A DNA stretch of 64,000 nucleotides from Muscardinus avellanarius (GCA_963383645.1 OY726560.1:26537800-26601799), one strand, 5' to 3'; shown: positions 1 through 13,400, numbered from the stretch's first letter. Numbers and translations: made by a program. Notes: generated from the letters alone by a model not told the origin.

Positions 1-1427
1 CCTGAATGTTAATATTATTGATGTTTCTGAGTCTATACTGCTACATAAAGGGTGGGAAAGATGGTGTATGAAAATCCCAGCTGATCAAACATTGCACTCA
101 TCCCTGGGTAGATTTACTACTTTGCATCGAGAGACCTTCTTTATTCCAAGTCTCTAGACTTATCATTTATGTACACATAGGGTTTTAGGAATTCTAAGGG
201 TTTCCGAGAGATCTGGCAGGTTGTGTGATTGGATGAGCATCCATGTGTGAAATGTCGTATGTTATCAGAGCACTGGGGAAATATTTCTGAATCTCATTCA
301 GGTGCCAAGAGCAGTTCCTGGTCTTGAATCATTTCTCCCATCTCTGTGGTTTGTAATCTCTGGCTACAAGTAGAAATAGGACATTTTAGGGTTATGTATT
401 TTGGGGGAGCAGCCTATTGGTGGTTTTAAATGTTTTATAAGATTTGCGGTTCTCCTGTGACTGCAGATACTTTACTAATGGTAATGAGAACAGCCTCTAG
501 ACTAAAGTTGGCCCTCTGGTCTTTAGATTTCTAAAATGCAACTCTAAATTGAATTTGTTTTATGAATAATTTTATGCAGCTGATGCTGTTCCCTGGCTGG
601 ATCAAGTACATGTGTAATAATGGGAGCCTTGACTGGGATTTGGAATTAGTAGTAGATTTTGGCTGGGGAATCTGATCAGGAGCAGAGTTGTTCTAAAGAG
701 GAATGATTAAAAGAGAAATTGACGGAAGATTTTGTAGCATATGTGCCTAATGTGTAGAGTTATCTGATATATGGTGGCATTTGATGATGTTACTCTTGCT
801 GTGAAGACCTGTTCTCTGTTTCTGAATCTTTATATTACTAGTATTGTTTCTCACCAACCTTATTAATCTCTTTAATACTCATTTTTTAAATTTATAATGG
901 AAACTATTTGGTGTAATTCCTTTGATGAAAAATGTAAGTATTATGTATGTAATTTTAGGGCAACTAAATATTTGGTGAAAGATTATAGCTGAGTTTTGAT
1001 ATATGACGTAAAAGACTGTGAACCTACCAAAATAGGTACGATTTATTAGATTATGAGACATTCATGAACATGACTGTGTCTAAATTCATTTTGAACAAAA
1101 ATTCAGCACATTGTGTAATATATACTAGTTATCATATTATTAAATTAATTGATTGATGATGGAGTTGAACTATTTGTGAAACAAAAAGAATAACCTGGCA
1201 GGGTACCACTACACCGACTTGTGTGCTGTAGAATTAAGTATATGTAACCAAAACTACTGGTACCACAATTTTCTCATCATTATACATGTAAAATAATAGC
1301 TTACTAACCAAAGTCTTTAATTTGTGTATAGGAATTGTTTTCTTATCAACTAGAAATATAATTCCTCTATCATCTTAATTAATTTTAAATGTAATAAAAA
1401 GAAAACCTCTTTATAAGTGTAGAATCC
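1..1427. other. Intergenic, no recognised feature
   Basis: AT-rich sequence with no open frame of coding character and no repeat I recognise. It may contain decayed repeats. Confidence 0.5.
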
Positions 1428-2385
1428 AATCAAAAAATGGGCAAGGGAATTAAATATAAACTTCATGAAAGAAGAAATCCAAATGGCCAATAAATGCATG
1501 GAAAATGTTCAACATTGTTGACAATCAGAGAGATGCAAATCAAAACTACCCTGAGATTTCACCTAACTTCAACTAGAAAGGCAATCTTTCAAAATACAAA
1601 CAACAAATGCTGGTGAGGATGTGGAGAAGTGGGAACCCTAAAACATTGTTGGTGGGATTGTAAATTAGTACAACCACTATGGAAAATAGTATGGAGAATC
1701 CTCAGAAAAATGGGACCTAATTTACCATTTGACTCAGCAATACCACTTCTGGGTATCTATCCAAAAGAAAGCAAACCAAACTACCAAACTATATCTATGT
1801 TCATATCTTTATATCTCTATATAAACTATATCTATGTTCATAGCTGCACAATTCACCATTGCCAAACTATGGGACCAGTCAAGGTGCCCATCAACAGATG
1901 AATGGATTACAAAACTATGGGATATGTACACAATGGTATTTTACTCAGCCATTAAAAAAAAGTTATATCATTTTCAGGGAAATGGATGGAACTGGAGGAC
2001 ATTATGCTAAGCGAGGTTAGTCAGTCATAAAAAGTAAGAAAACGGATGCTTTCACTAATGTTTGAAAGCTAAGGTGAAATGGTAATAGGAGGAACTCCAG
2101 GTGAAAAAGGAGATCCTATACAGGAGCAAACGAGGCAACCTAACTGTGGGAATGGGAGGGGAGAGGAGAGAAACTCTCTAAAACACATGATGTACATAAA
2201 AAAAAAAACTATTGATGTCAATCACTAAGCCAAGCCTGGAGGGAGGGAAGGGATGGGAATGGGATGGGGAGGGGGAAGGATTTAATGGGGTGATGTGTGC
2301 ATGTATACTTTCATGAGATTTTTATCCCATTCAGATGTATGAAGTCAATGCACCAATAAAAAAAAAGAAAAGATAAAAAGGAAAA
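1428..2385 (+). mobile_element. L1 fragment: ORF2 C-terminal end plus 3'UTR
   Basis: The segment reads like the end of L1 ORF2. A degenerate frame around 1629-1770 carries the [10 protein letters not shown] and [20 protein letters not shown] blocks typical of the ORF2 C-terminus. After a G-rich 3'UTR (about 2150-2290) it ends in the tail motif 'caatgcaccaataaaa' followed by A-rich sequence. The same tail motif closes the other L1-type elements in this window, so this is the resident L1 family. Frameshifts and stops make it non-functional, and it is 5'-truncated, as most L1 copies are. Confidence 0.85.
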
Positions 2386-3085
2386 AAAGTATACTAGATC
2401 CAATTTATTCTCATAACATTACTCTAATGGTAAAGGAGCACCCCAGCCAATATAATTTAAAACTTACCAAAAAATTTTGTAAACAAAGAACCTGGTGAAC
2501 ACACTATCAATAAATAAAAGAAAAAGAAAGCTATTGAGGGTAGAACACTCACTTGTAATGCTCTCAATATTTTAGAGATTTTCTATCCATGAAAACCAAT
2601 AATTTATCTAAGACTTTTAGACACAGAGAATATCTCATGCCTGATGGAGCACTCTAAGTGAACAAAGTAATGGGGCTATCAATATGATATCTGTAAAAGT
2701 AGTTCCTAAAGGTAAATGCCCATCAGTGAGCTATTATGTCATATAGCACAAACTCAACCTTTTATTTCAATTTTCAGAAAGATACTTTGGAATTTCTCCT
2801 CATGTCTTTATCTCTTTCAACACCATACAAATAATTATTTTTTCTAATTCTTAGAGATAGTAAAACTATCATTTGCTATTTATTACTATGAAACTATTTC
2901 TTTCTCACACATAACTTATTTCCTATAACAAAATTTTTAAAAGCTTTCCCCCTTTTTCCCCCATATATAAGCTTCTCAATCTATTGAAGGCTGCTTTCTT
3001 ATCCACTCCTGAAATTGCTTTCCCTATAGGTTAGCAAATCTTTGATTCTTAATCCAAAAGACAACTTTAAAAATTTTATTAATTT
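2386..3085. other. Intergenic
   Basis: AT-rich, with nothing recognisable. Confidence 0.4.
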
Positions 3086-3276
3086 AGCCAGGCATGATGG
3101 CACACACTTGACAATCCCCACGATTGGGAGGCAGAGATAGGAGGATCGCGCAGTTTCGAAGCCAGCCACGCTGGCTTAAAAGACCCTGTTTCCAAATAAA
3201 AAAAGTATGAAATAGGTCTGGAAGTATAGCCCAGAGGTAGAATGGCTTCCAGGAACCCCAGTACCACCAAAAAATA
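3086..3276 (+). repeat. SINE, B1-dID-like, short type
   Basis: The left half starts 'agccaggcatgatggcacac'. A short GC hairpin region ('agccagccacgctggctt') follows, then 'gaccctgtttccaaata', then the ID-like right half ending 'ccccagtaccacc' plus an A-rich tail. It belongs to the internally shortened subfamily that lacks the 'cttagtgaggccct' block. Confidence 0.85.
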
Positions 3277-3331
3277 TATTAACTAATTTTTAGTGATATA
3301 TATAGTACTTTGGTCTTCCATGGGCTAATAG

Positions 3332-3540
3332 TTTTTTTTTTTTTATTGTACAGAGATTGATCCCAGTGTACCTCTAAACCATATTCCCAGAAATATTTGG
3401 TTTTTTTTTTCTGTTTTGAAACATGATCTTAGTAAATTACAGAGTTCCTTGCTAAATTGCTGAAGCTGGCCACAAATCTGCAATGCTCTAATTTCAGCTT
3501 CCAATTACTGGGATTACAAGTGGGTGCATCATGCCTAGTT
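3332..3540 (-). repeat. SINE, B1-dID-like, long type, diverged
   Basis: Antisense copy: a T-rich tail, then the ID-like half, a T-rich linker with 'tgaaacatgatctta', then the antisense left half ending 'gcatcatgcctagtt'. Many substitutions. Confidence 0.65.
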
Positions 3541-4728
3541 CATGGACTTTTCTTATGCTACAATTTTCTGCTAGTGTTATTTTTTCTTCTTTGGCCATTT
3601 ATTATCAACCACATCAGTAGGTAATTTTCCTCAAATTGGGAATTAAATATTAAAACTAAATATTTTTCCAAGTTAATTTTTGTTCATATTCTCTTTCTAG
3701 TCAAATTAACTTAAACCCATTGTTTTAGTCATCAACTATATTCTAATCATCCCCAGCATTTTATATCTAACACATTATTCTATATTTTTACTTAATGTTC
3801 CTCTTACTCCTTTTCATTCCTTATTAACAAGTTATCATCAAGTGCTGAGTATTTTATCTCCGTAATATCTCTAGAATACAACTTCTCTATGTCATGTTAT
3901 TATGATTCAAGTACAGCTAACGTATTTGCTATTGGAGTACTATAATAAATTTGTACTTGGTTTCACTCTATCCCTTTTTATCGCCTTATATTGTCTTTGA
4001 GTTGTCACCACAGTAATCTTTATAAATTTGGATTGATTTCAACTTTTTTTTACATACTTACAACCTTTCAGAGATTGCCATCAATCTTCACAAAAAGAAT
4101 AAACATTACAAATAAAAATAAAAATAAAAAACATCCTCAGGAAGCCTGTGTCTCAAACATGTTCCCTATTCATTATTTGGACTCAGTGCATCTTTGTATC
4201 CTCGTATCAAGCTCCAAATTTTTCCCTGAAGTAGAGACAGACTGGTCTCTTTTCAGTTCCTTGTCCAATGATTTTTGTATGATAAACTCTGCCCAGAAAA
4301 ATTTCAACTTCTTTCCTTAACCTATTTAACCTGTAGTCACTTTTTATATACACTTTCCTAATCAGAAGTTGGGTTGGGTTTCTCTTTCATGTTCTTTCTT
4401 GAGACTATTTTTCATTCTCCTTCTTAACCTAGTTCCTAAATACGTTTTCTCATATTTGAGATTATTTTTTATGCCTGTACCCAGCACATTCCTGCTCACT
4501 CTTTAAACTCAGTAGACACAGGACCTTGATTTGGTCACGCCACTATTGAAAACTTGAGATCTGTCAATGTGTGCTGTATAGTCCATATTCAATATGATTT
4601 GTCAAATCTGTCCCTGGATGGCCTATAGTGGCTTATGAAGACAGTGTTTCAGTTTCAAGCTAGAACACTTACTTTTCTCTAATACCTTATCTTTTTTGGA
4701 GAAGGGTAGTAGTGGGGCATTCTAGCTT
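3541..4728. other. Intergenic
   Basis: AT-rich. An open frame at 3991-4320 (109 codons) has no recognisable domain and simple composition, so I do not regard it as a gene. Confidence 0.4.
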
Positions 4729-4855
4729 GGAGCTAAACTCCAGCCCTATTTTATTTACTTTTATTTAAATTTTGAAACAGAGTATCACTAAATTTCTGAG
4801 GGCCTTGCTAAATTTCTGAGACTGGCCTCAAGCCTGAAATTCTCCTGTATCATTT
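4729..4855 (-). repeat. Partial SINE (antisense)
   Basis: Contains the antisense linker and left half ('ttttgaaacagagtatcact', 'gcctcaagcctgaaattc'). The far left end is missing. Confidence 0.6.
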
Positions 4856-5046
4856 CAAGCTTTATGTTTAGCAACTATTTCTTGATGTCTGTTTAAGTGT
4901 AGAACTCTCTGGGATGCAGAGATTGCCCAAATCTAGTACCTGGCTCTACATAACTTTATGTAATGAAGCATGGTCAAGAAGAGAACAAATTCCTTAGTCT
5001 GACTTGTCATTTTTTAATATCTAGAAAAAGGACTTCAATAAACACT

Positions 5047-5256
5047 TTTTTTTGGTACTGGGGGTGGAACCCAGAGGCTTTCTAACTCTGGGCTATACTC
5101 CCAGACCTTTTTTTTTATATTTTATTTGGAAACAGGGTCTCACTAAGTTGCTGAGAGCCTCACTAAGTAGCTGAGGCTGGCTTCGAACCTGTGTGATCCT
5201 CCTGTCTCAGCCTCCCAAGCGCAGAGATTACAAGTGTGTGCCACCACGCCCGGCTA
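5047..5256 (-). repeat. SINE, B1-dID-like, long type
   Basis: Well-preserved antisense copy: 'tttttttggtactgggggtg', a poly-T linker, 'gaaacagggtctcactaagt', ending 'gccaccacgcccggct'. It retains the 'cactaagttgctgagagcct' block that marks the long type. Confidence 0.9.
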
Positions 5257-5920
5257 ATAAACTCATTTTTTAAGAATCTCTTTTACTAAGGATTTGCTTA
5301 TCATACTCTATATTCACCATTATTTCCTTTATAATTTCACAAAAATATTAACAATAAGCTTTTCTGGGCATGAAACATGATCTAAATAATGGTCTTTATT
5401 CTGTTTTGTTTTCCATATTCTGATGTTTTCACATTTGGAACTTAGCAGAATACTCAATATTTCACAGTAAAACCATTGCTACTCAAGACTTAAGTTTAAC
5501 TGTCTAGTTTAATTAGGCCAGTATATAGGTGTATATTAAGGACTCAAGAGGCCAGAGGTATGAAAGAGTTCAGTCTTCAGCTGAAGACCAGAATTAGAAG
5601 TTGATAGAATGGATGTGAACAGAAAAGACTAAAATCTTCCCCTACGTTTAGGAATAAGACAGTGGTGTCGCTTTCACTCTTTCTGTTCAAAATTAAATCA
5701 GAAGTTCAACAAGTTCAGCAAGAAGTGTAAATTAAGAATATCCAAATTCAAAAGGAAGAAATAAAGCCCTCTATTTTCAGTTAACATGATCTTATGCTTT
5801 CAAGAATCCACAAAAAGGCATTAGAACCTGATAAAATCACCAAAGTTGAATGTACATGAACAGCAAAAAAAAATTAAATTGAATTTATATATGCTATAGT
5901 GAATAATTAAAAGGAAATAA
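5257..5920. other. Intergenic
   Basis: AT-rich, with nothing recognisable. Confidence 0.4.
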
Positions 5921-5921
5921 A

Positions 5922-6102
5922 GCGCTAGGCATGGTGGCGCACTTTTGTAATCTCAGTACTTGGGAGGCTGACACAGGAGGATTCGGGTTTGCGGCCAGCC
6001 TCAACTACTTAGTGAGGCCCTCCACAACATAATGAGACAAAATTGGGCTGGGAGTGTAGTTTGGAGGTAGAATGCTTCTGTTCAATTCCTAGCTCCACAA
6101 AT
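5922..6102 (+). repeat. SINE, B1-dID-like, long type
   Basis: Starts 'gctaggcatggtggcgcact' and contains 'ctacttagtgaggccct'. The ID-like half is 'gggctgggagtgtagtttgg'. Confidence 0.8.
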
Positions 6103-6104
6103 AG

Positions 6105-7500
6105 AGGAAATAAAGAAAATAATTTTTCTATGTATCACCAATAGTATCAAAATGCCAAGGAATAAATTTATCTTATGAATGGCAAGACTTGTACAATAAA
6201 AACTACAAAACAGAACTAAAGGAAATTAAATGAAAATTAAAAGTAGAAAGAAGTACCATGCTCATGGGTTGGAAAACTAACATATAGTATTAGTTAATAA
6301 TATATAGTTTATTATATAGTTTATATTTTTGTATATATTATATATCTTAGTTTTTCCACCCATGAACATGGTATAGTTCATATATAGCATTGGAGAGTGA
6401 ACCTAGTCTTACCTTCACCACAACCCTCTTTATTTTTTATTACTTTATTTTTATTTTGAAAAGGGTCTTACTGAGAGTCTTGCTAAGTTGTTCAGGTTGG
6501 CCTCAAACCTGTGAAATTCCATCTCAGTCTCCCAAGAATTAGGATCACAAGCTTAACCACCATGCCTGCACAGCCACAATATGAAAATACTTTCCAAAGT
6601 GACCAGTAGATTCAATACATTTTATATGAACCTACCAATAGCCTCTTCTGGTAATAGAGGATAAAGGGAAAATTCAATGGATTTTTACTAGCAAAAGAAT
6701 AAAAGTGGATCCTTACCTTATACAATATGCAAAAATAAGCTAAGAATGGTTCAAAGGTCTGAATTTAATAGACTTAAAGACAAAAAAAATCTCTGAATAA
6801 AACAATAAATCTTCAAGACCTTGGGTTTGCCAATGAATTTTTTGATAACATGAAATCAATAGAAACAAAATTTTAAAAAGTGGTCATATTGAACTTCTCC
6901 AAAATTAAAAATAAATGTGTGTTGAAAGATACTATAAAAGATAAAAAGAAAACAGTGAGAGAATATATTTGAGAATTATAAATCTTCTAAGGACATATTT
7001 AAATTATAAGAACCCTTCAGCCTCAAGACAAAAAGGCACAAAACAAATCCTAGTTAAAAATGATCAAAGGAGGTGAATAGATATTTTTAAAATAAAACAT
7101 AAATATTCAATGAATACATGAAAGGTGCTCAATGTTGGTACTCTTTAGGGAAATGCAAACCAAATCCACTATGAAATACTACTACTTTATAGCTGTTAGG
7201 AAGCTATGATAATAATTTTCAAAAGGAGATTTCGTGTTGATGAGTATATAAAACAATTACAATCTTTATAAAATCCTGTGAAGTATAAAAAATTATGTAG
7301 TCACTGTTGAAAATAGTTTGATATTCTCACAATACATTAAATGTAGAGTTGCCATATGGCTTTGGAATTCCTCTCCTGGGTATATACCCAAAGAAAAAGG
7401 TTAAAAATTCCACATATGTGTCCATTAAAGTATTATTTGCAATAACCTATAAGAAGACATTTATGGATAACTCAGTATAAGTCATTAGCACCTCCAAGGA
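6105..7500 (+). mobile_element. Old L1 ORF2 fragment, interrupted by a SINE
   Basis: Sense-strand resemblance to the C-terminal third of L1 ORF2: 'taccatgctcatgggttgg' near 6254, followed after the SINE at 6411-6572 by A-rich blocks including 'cctctcctgggtatataccc' near 7371. There are many stops. An inverted copy of the 6254-6280 block lies at 6347-6373. Confidence 0.65.
6411..6572 (-). repeat. Partial SINE (antisense)
   Basis: 'ttttgaaaagggtcttactg ... cctcaaacctgtgaaattcc ... accaccatgcctgca' is the antisense left half. The ID-like half is largely missing. Confidence 0.65.
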
Positions 7501-8156
7501 TTTGAATATGTATATAAAAGAATACTCACATACGATGTATATAACACATACACAAAACACACAATGCTAGTATTATTAAAAATATACAGAACTATTTCAT
7601 ATCAAAAATTTGCTTAGCATTGGCTAGTGCCTATTTCTAATCAACTCAATACTACTTTCGTGCACATATTTTCTTTATTCAACTTAAGGGAGTCTAGTAA
7701 ACTTTTACAAACTTCTTTATACATTTTGTAAAATTTATAGCAATTTAAAAATCTATGTATTCTTTTCAAACAATATTAAATTACATGTCTTGATGAATGC
7801 TATGAGACTCGAAGGCCATGTAAAATATTTAGATTAAAACTCTCTTGGTGGTGTCTGGTTACTTAGATTATAAGTAATCTGTAGAATACCTTGGTGACAA
7901 ATCTTTTATTTTGAAACCATAAAGAGAATCTAATTCAACCAGTCTTTTACACACTTTAATACACTATTACATATTATACATTATATTATAGCAATAAATT
8001 AATTCTAAATATAGAATGATATATTTCTTGCACATGGTAGACCTTTATGAGCCCAAACATTATTTTTAGTATTGTACCTAATTCTGACAAAGAAAAATAT
8101 ACTTGTAACTGCTGGCCCCCAAATCATTCTAATCAGCTAACTTTAAATTCTAACTG
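7501..8156. other. Intergenic
   Basis: AT-rich, with nothing recognisable. Confidence 0.4.
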
Positions 8157-8352
8157 ACACCGGGTGTGGTGGCGCATGCTTGTAATCCCCGCGCTTGTGA
8201 GGCAGAGACAGGAGGATCGTGCAGGTTCGAAGCCAGCTGCGCTGGCTTAAGAGACCCCGTTTCCAAATAAAAAGTATAAAATAGGTGTCTGGGAGTGTAG
8301 CCCAGAGGTAGAAGGGCTTCCAGATCCCCCAGTACCACCAAAAAAAGGAAAA
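8157..8352 (+). repeat. SINE, B1-dID-like, short type
   Basis: Little-diverged copy: 'ccgggtgtggtggcgcatgc', hairpin 'agccagctgcgctggctt', 'gaccccgtttccaaataaaa', ID-like half ending 'agtaccacc' and an A tail. Confidence 0.9.
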
Positions 8353-8725
8353 AAAAAAAACATTCTGATAACTGAAGAAACATCAATTCCCTTCATTCTT
8401 TGCTCTGTGCAGACATATTTAAATACGCGAACAGACATTTGCTAAGCAGCCTTACTTCATGGATTCAGGCTTTATCACACTTTGGTGATGTTCCTTAATG
8501 TTCACTTGAGTAATGTTTTCCTTTATACAGGCATTTATTTAGCCTTCAGTGTTTTCAGATGGTTTCCATGTAAAGATGACAATAAAGATTTTGCAATGAT
8601 TCTTCACACTATAAATATAACAATTAGATTACCACAGTATGATGCTAAACCTCAAAAAATTTTAAAAAATGCAATATATTATTCATGCCAAATGGTGACT
8701 ATGCAACATGTAAGAACGTCAATGT

Positions 8726-8727
<2 letters not shown>

Positions 8728-8774
<47 letters not shown>
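8728..8774. repeat. (TA)n microsatellite
   Basis: About 23 uninterrupted TA dinucleotides. Confidence 0.98.
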
Positions 8775-8775
<1 letters not shown>

Positions 8776-8954
8776 CATTATATAGAGATATTAAATATTT
8801 AATATTATTTCATAACAGTGGTCACTGGGTTTTCTAAATCTTGAACTTCAACTTGGGGAAGTAAAAATCCTAAGTGGAAGATCTACCCCTCTACAATTCC
8901 AAATGGAGTTATAGTAAAGGTAAAAGTTCATGCATAGCTGATTGGCACAGTTTG

Positions 8955-8956
<2 letters not shown>

Positions 8957-8999
<43 letters not shown>
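8957..8999. repeat. (TA)n microsatellite
   Basis: About 21 TA dinucleotides, followed by degenerate TA-rich DNA to about 9080. Confidence 0.98.
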
Positions 9000-9005
<6 letters not shown>

Positions 9006-9082
9006 TATTATATAAAGTATTTAATATATACAGACTATATAATATATAAGGTGTATATTATATTTATATAATATATTTATAC

Positions 9083-9195
9083 AATATGGGGTATTTGGTA
9101 AGGGCTAATTGGGTGATGTGTACATGTATGTCTCCAGCATCTTTTATCCCATTAGGATGTGTGACTACAATGCTCCAATAAAACATTTAAAAATA
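9083..9195 (+). mobile_element. L1 3'-end fragment
   Basis: 'gggtgatgtgtacatgtatg' ... 'caatgctccaataaaaca' matches the terminal part of the L1 3'UTRs at about 2300 and 63,340. It is a severely 5'-truncated insertion. Confidence 0.75.
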
Positions 9196-10590
9196 ATATA
9201 TTATATTAACATAATACTTATTAAATATGATATATGTTATATATGTATATAATATACATTACATCACATATTATAAATATATATGAGTATATGTATATAA
9301 ACATTCATATTTATGATAATAATACTATATAATTCCCATTTTAGTACTCTAAAAAAAGAGGCTCTGAAGAAATAAGCAATTTTTGAAGTCACATGATTAA
9401 TAAGAGTGAGAATTAATTTGAGTGGAAGACTATTTCGTGAGTCTATTCTCTTATGTTTTAAATGCCCTAGTTAATGATTGTCCTTGAAATTTTTACATTA
9501 AGGATAAACATGGGAAGTTACCTATTTAGGAATAGCCAGGAAGTTTTATTTCCTACCAGGTGAAGAAAAAAAATGTGAGTAAAATAAGTAGACATAAAAA
9601 ATGAAAGAATATTGAGAAAAAGAGTACCAGTGAGCATTAAGAATTTATTCTGGCCATTCCTGAAACCACCTGTATCTTTGGTTTGAGTTGTCAATAAATT
9701 ATCTTTTTCTTTTGTCAATTAATTAAGCCTTTCTAATATATACATCTAAAACAATGTTTGAATAATAGCCATTGGGCTTGTTGTTCCACTGTAAGAATGT
9801 TTCGGAGTAAGGACGGTGAGTTAATAGGAGCCCCAGGGCAGGTTGCTAAGAGGGCCTTGTAGACATTGTGCAGACTTCTGCTTATGCTTACATCAAATTT
9901 TGGAGCCAAACCAAGATTTTGAGAAGAGTGACACAATCTGCTTTATGTTTCTAAAGAATCACTTGGAGTGTTGAATACCAAAATCAAAGAAAAGAAGAAA
10001 AGAAATCAGAATAGAGGTCCTTGCAATAAATTAGGTTAGATGTGTTGTGGCATGGACCAGGGCAGTTTAATTGATACAGCAAGAGTAGTGAAAAGTAAGG
10101 GTGGCAAGAATGGGATTTCATGATGGCACAGAAATGGGATGGAAGAGAAAGAACAATCCAGTTGACACCAAGAGTTTTAGTCTGAGTACTCCAAATTATA
10201 AACTTGCCATCAAATAGAGTGCAGATTGCATAAAGTGGAGGGAGGGGGAAATTAGGATTTCAAGAACAAATGAGCAGAGTGATGAATAGCATTAAATGCT
10301 GTATAATAAAGGCTAGAAAGTCATCAGCTAGATTTTCTAATAGTAAATTTATGAGGGATGATTTAAAAATTGACAGAAAATACATGACACTATAAAGTTA
10401 GAAATAATAAATGATGGGCAAATATATGAAAATAGTAAACAAATTAATCTCTTTCAAGAAGTTTATCCCTGAAGAAATAAAAATAAAATTGTAGTTAGAG
10501 GAGGACACAGAATTGGGGAGGATACTTAAGTGTAATTTTGTAAGAATAAAAAAATAATATCCTGAAATACAGTTCACTGTACCATATTTA
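9196..10590. other. Intergenic
   Basis: AT-rich. Short frames only, with nothing recognisable. Confidence 0.4.
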
Positions 10591-10800
10591 CCTTTTTTTT
10601 TTTTTTTTTTTGGTGGTGGTACTGGGGTTCCTGGAAGCCCTTCTACCTCCGGGCTACACTCCCAGACCTATTTTTTACATTTTCATTTTGGAAACAGGGT
10701 CTCCTAAACCAGCGCGCGCGGCTGGCTTCGAACCTGCACGATCCTCCTGTCTCTGCCTCCCAAGCGCGGGGATTACAAGCGTGCGCCACCACGCCCGGCC
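10591..10800 (-). repeat. SINE, B1-dID-like, short type, young-looking
   Basis: Poly-T, then 'ggtggtggtactggggttcc', then 'gaaacagggtctcctaaacc', then the GC hairpin region 'agcgcgcgcggctggcttcg', ending 'gcgccaccacgcccggcc'. It retains many CpGs, which suggests recent insertion. Confidence 0.92.
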
Positions 10801-11989
10801 ATATTTACCTTTTTATAAGTGCAATTCATATGGCTATAATTTAACCTCGAGAAATATAAAATGATGTTTCCTTACTTTTCAGGCTATTTATCTCAGGATG
10901 AGTTAAATCAGGAGCAATTTTCAGTGAACATGACTTTTTCACCTTAACAAATTATAAAGGAAATATATTTTCTTGGCTATCCTCCAATATGATTAAGATA
11001 ATGAAATGCAATATCTGTGAAAACATCTACTTTTCCGGTACCTATTACTTTGTGTTTCCTGAAACTTTAGCACTCCTCAGAGAATTTTGCACTCCACTGG
11101 TGACAGACTATTTTAAGAAAAAATTTGATAACAATCCATTAATGATATCCTCCTCTTAGTTACGTGTTGTCCTATTTCACCTTTACGTTGGTGATTTTTT
11201 TTCCTCTAAGTGAAGTAAGAATAATTACACTATTTCCTAAAGCTCCTGATGGCAAATATGTTATTTTAAGGCTCATTTCTGTTATTTTTAAGGCTGATAC
11301 ATGAAAATACTGGTTAGCACACTATACTATAAAGACTGTGACTGAGCCCAATTTCTGTTTTTCTCTTCCTTCAGAGTTAGCGAATTCTGGGGTACTGGGT
11401 GGTTAACATGCAGCTAATATCAGACAATGATATAATACAATTAGTCTTATGGTAATTTCTTGAAATTTTCTTTAAATAACATTTTATTTATGATGTTTTT
11501 TCTTTCTCTTCATTCTTACTACTGCCTAAAATAGTGATCTATTATTATGGTTTTCAAAGATCATGCCCTAGGAATGAGGAATAATAACCTGGGATCAGTT
11601 TACACCTGAGGATTTCAGTGAGTGAACATGAAACCTTGGACATTTTTAGAAAAAAAATTGTGTATATATGTATGCATATGTTATATGTAAAATACGCACA
11701 TATATAATGTACATAAAATATATATCAAAGGATATAGTACTTTGAAATCATATATGAAATCCTATATTTTCTACCTCTAAATATTTGTATTACATTTTAA
11801 TTTATGGATGCCACCATTTGTGGTTTATAATTTATAGTTGAGCTTTAAATTATATACCATAATTGTTGTTATGAAAATTTAGAACAGTGAAACAGAATGA
11901 TATTCAGTAAATTGTATTCAACATGCATTTTACATAAAATAATTGATAATTCACCTTCCTATTTCTACCACTCATTTTATAGCCATAGT
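10801..11989. other. Intergenic
   Basis: AT-rich, with nothing recognisable. Confidence 0.4.
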
Positions 11990-13110
11990 TTAATACTTTG
12001 TTTAAATTTTTATTTGAAATGTTACATATACACTGATAAAAATATAGAGATAACTAAGATAATTTAGCTGTATAAGCTGCACCCAAATATAGAAATAGAA
12101 GATTAGAGGAAAAATAAATACTTTACTATTTGACAAGATAAACAATTTTGACTTACATTTTCCATAGATTTTGAATATTTTTGAAGTGTGTATTTGACAT
12201 TATTCACTTGATAGTCATTTCTTTTTGGGGGTCATACATATGTAATTTCTTTCGCTCAATGTTAGAGCTATGATATTCACATGGTATGATATAGCAATTG
12301 TTTACACATTGTTACCCTTGTATAGCTTCCTACCATTTGAAGAAACACTATTGATATAGCGTTAATTATATCTACCCTGTCAGAAGGACCTTTTTATTGT
12401 AGAGAGTCTGGTATTGGATAGCTTCCAGTGCTAAGCATCTCAGCATCTGTATTAGTTTTAGATAGACATTTTTTAAAAAGTGTTTTGTTTTTAGTATGTT
12501 TTAGGGTCACAACAAAACTTAGAGGAAGTTTCAGAGTCCTTATATACTTCTGCTCCACACAGGAATAAGCTCTTTCCTCAGTAGCACCTCCACTCATGAG
12601 AGTGCTGTGTTTGTTGCAATTTATGAACCCACATTGACACAGCATTATCAACTCTACAGTTTATATGAAGGTCCACTTTTGATGTTATGTATTCTATTGG
12701 TTGGAGCAAATATGAACGAATACCTATCCACCAATTCAATATCTTACAGAGATTTTCCTTGCCCTACCAGTCTTCTGAGTTCTGCTATTCATCTCTTCCT
12801 TCCTTCTGGTTTTTGACAAATACTGTTGTTTTTACTGTCACCATAGTTTTGCCTTTTCCAAAATGTCATGCAGTTGAAATCATTCAATATTCATCTTAGT
12901 TTATGGTACTTAATAATATGCATTTAATTTCCTCCATGTCTTTTTGTCTTTGTAGCGCAGTTATTTATAGAATTAAATACTATTTCATTGTTTGGATGTG
13001 GTACCGTATCTTTATCCATTTGTTGGTCTCCAAAATTTGTCAATGATAAGTTGCTATAAATATCCATAAGTAGAATTTTTTGAACATAAATTTTTGACTT
13101 ATTTAGCTAA
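11990..13110 (-). mobile_element. Ancient L1 fragment (antisense)
   Basis: The plus strand reads like the antisense of an old L1 3'UTR and distal ORF2, for example 'catttgttggtctccaaaat' and 'gttgctataaatatccataa' near 13,015-13,070. Preservation is poor and the boundaries are uncertain. Confidence 0.5.
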
Positions 13111-13171
13111 ATATTAAGGAAGATGATGACTGAAACTTATAATAAAATACACTTAGCTTTACAAGAAACCA

Positions 13172-13361
13172 CCAAGCTGGACACAGTGGCACACACCTGC
13201 AATCCCTGTAGCTAGGAGGCTGAGACATGAATATCACAGGTTTGAGACCAGCTTGTTGTCATAACTTGGCGAGACTTTTCAAAATACCAAATAAAATAAA
13301 GCTGTAGGTGTAGCTCAAAGGTAAAGCATCCCAGTTTCAATTCTCAATAAAAACACAACCC

Positions 13362-13362
<1 letters not shown>
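13172..13362 (+). repeat. SINE, B1-dID-like, diverged
   Basis: 'gctggacacagtggcacaca' to 'gctgtaggtgtagctcaaag'. The A-rich tail passes into a (CA)n tract. Confidence 0.75.

Positions 13363-13399
<37 letters not shown>
13363..13399. repeat. (CA)n microsatellite
   Basis: About 18 CA repeats, grown from the SINE tail. Confidence 0.97.
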
Positions 13400-13400
<1 letters not shown>

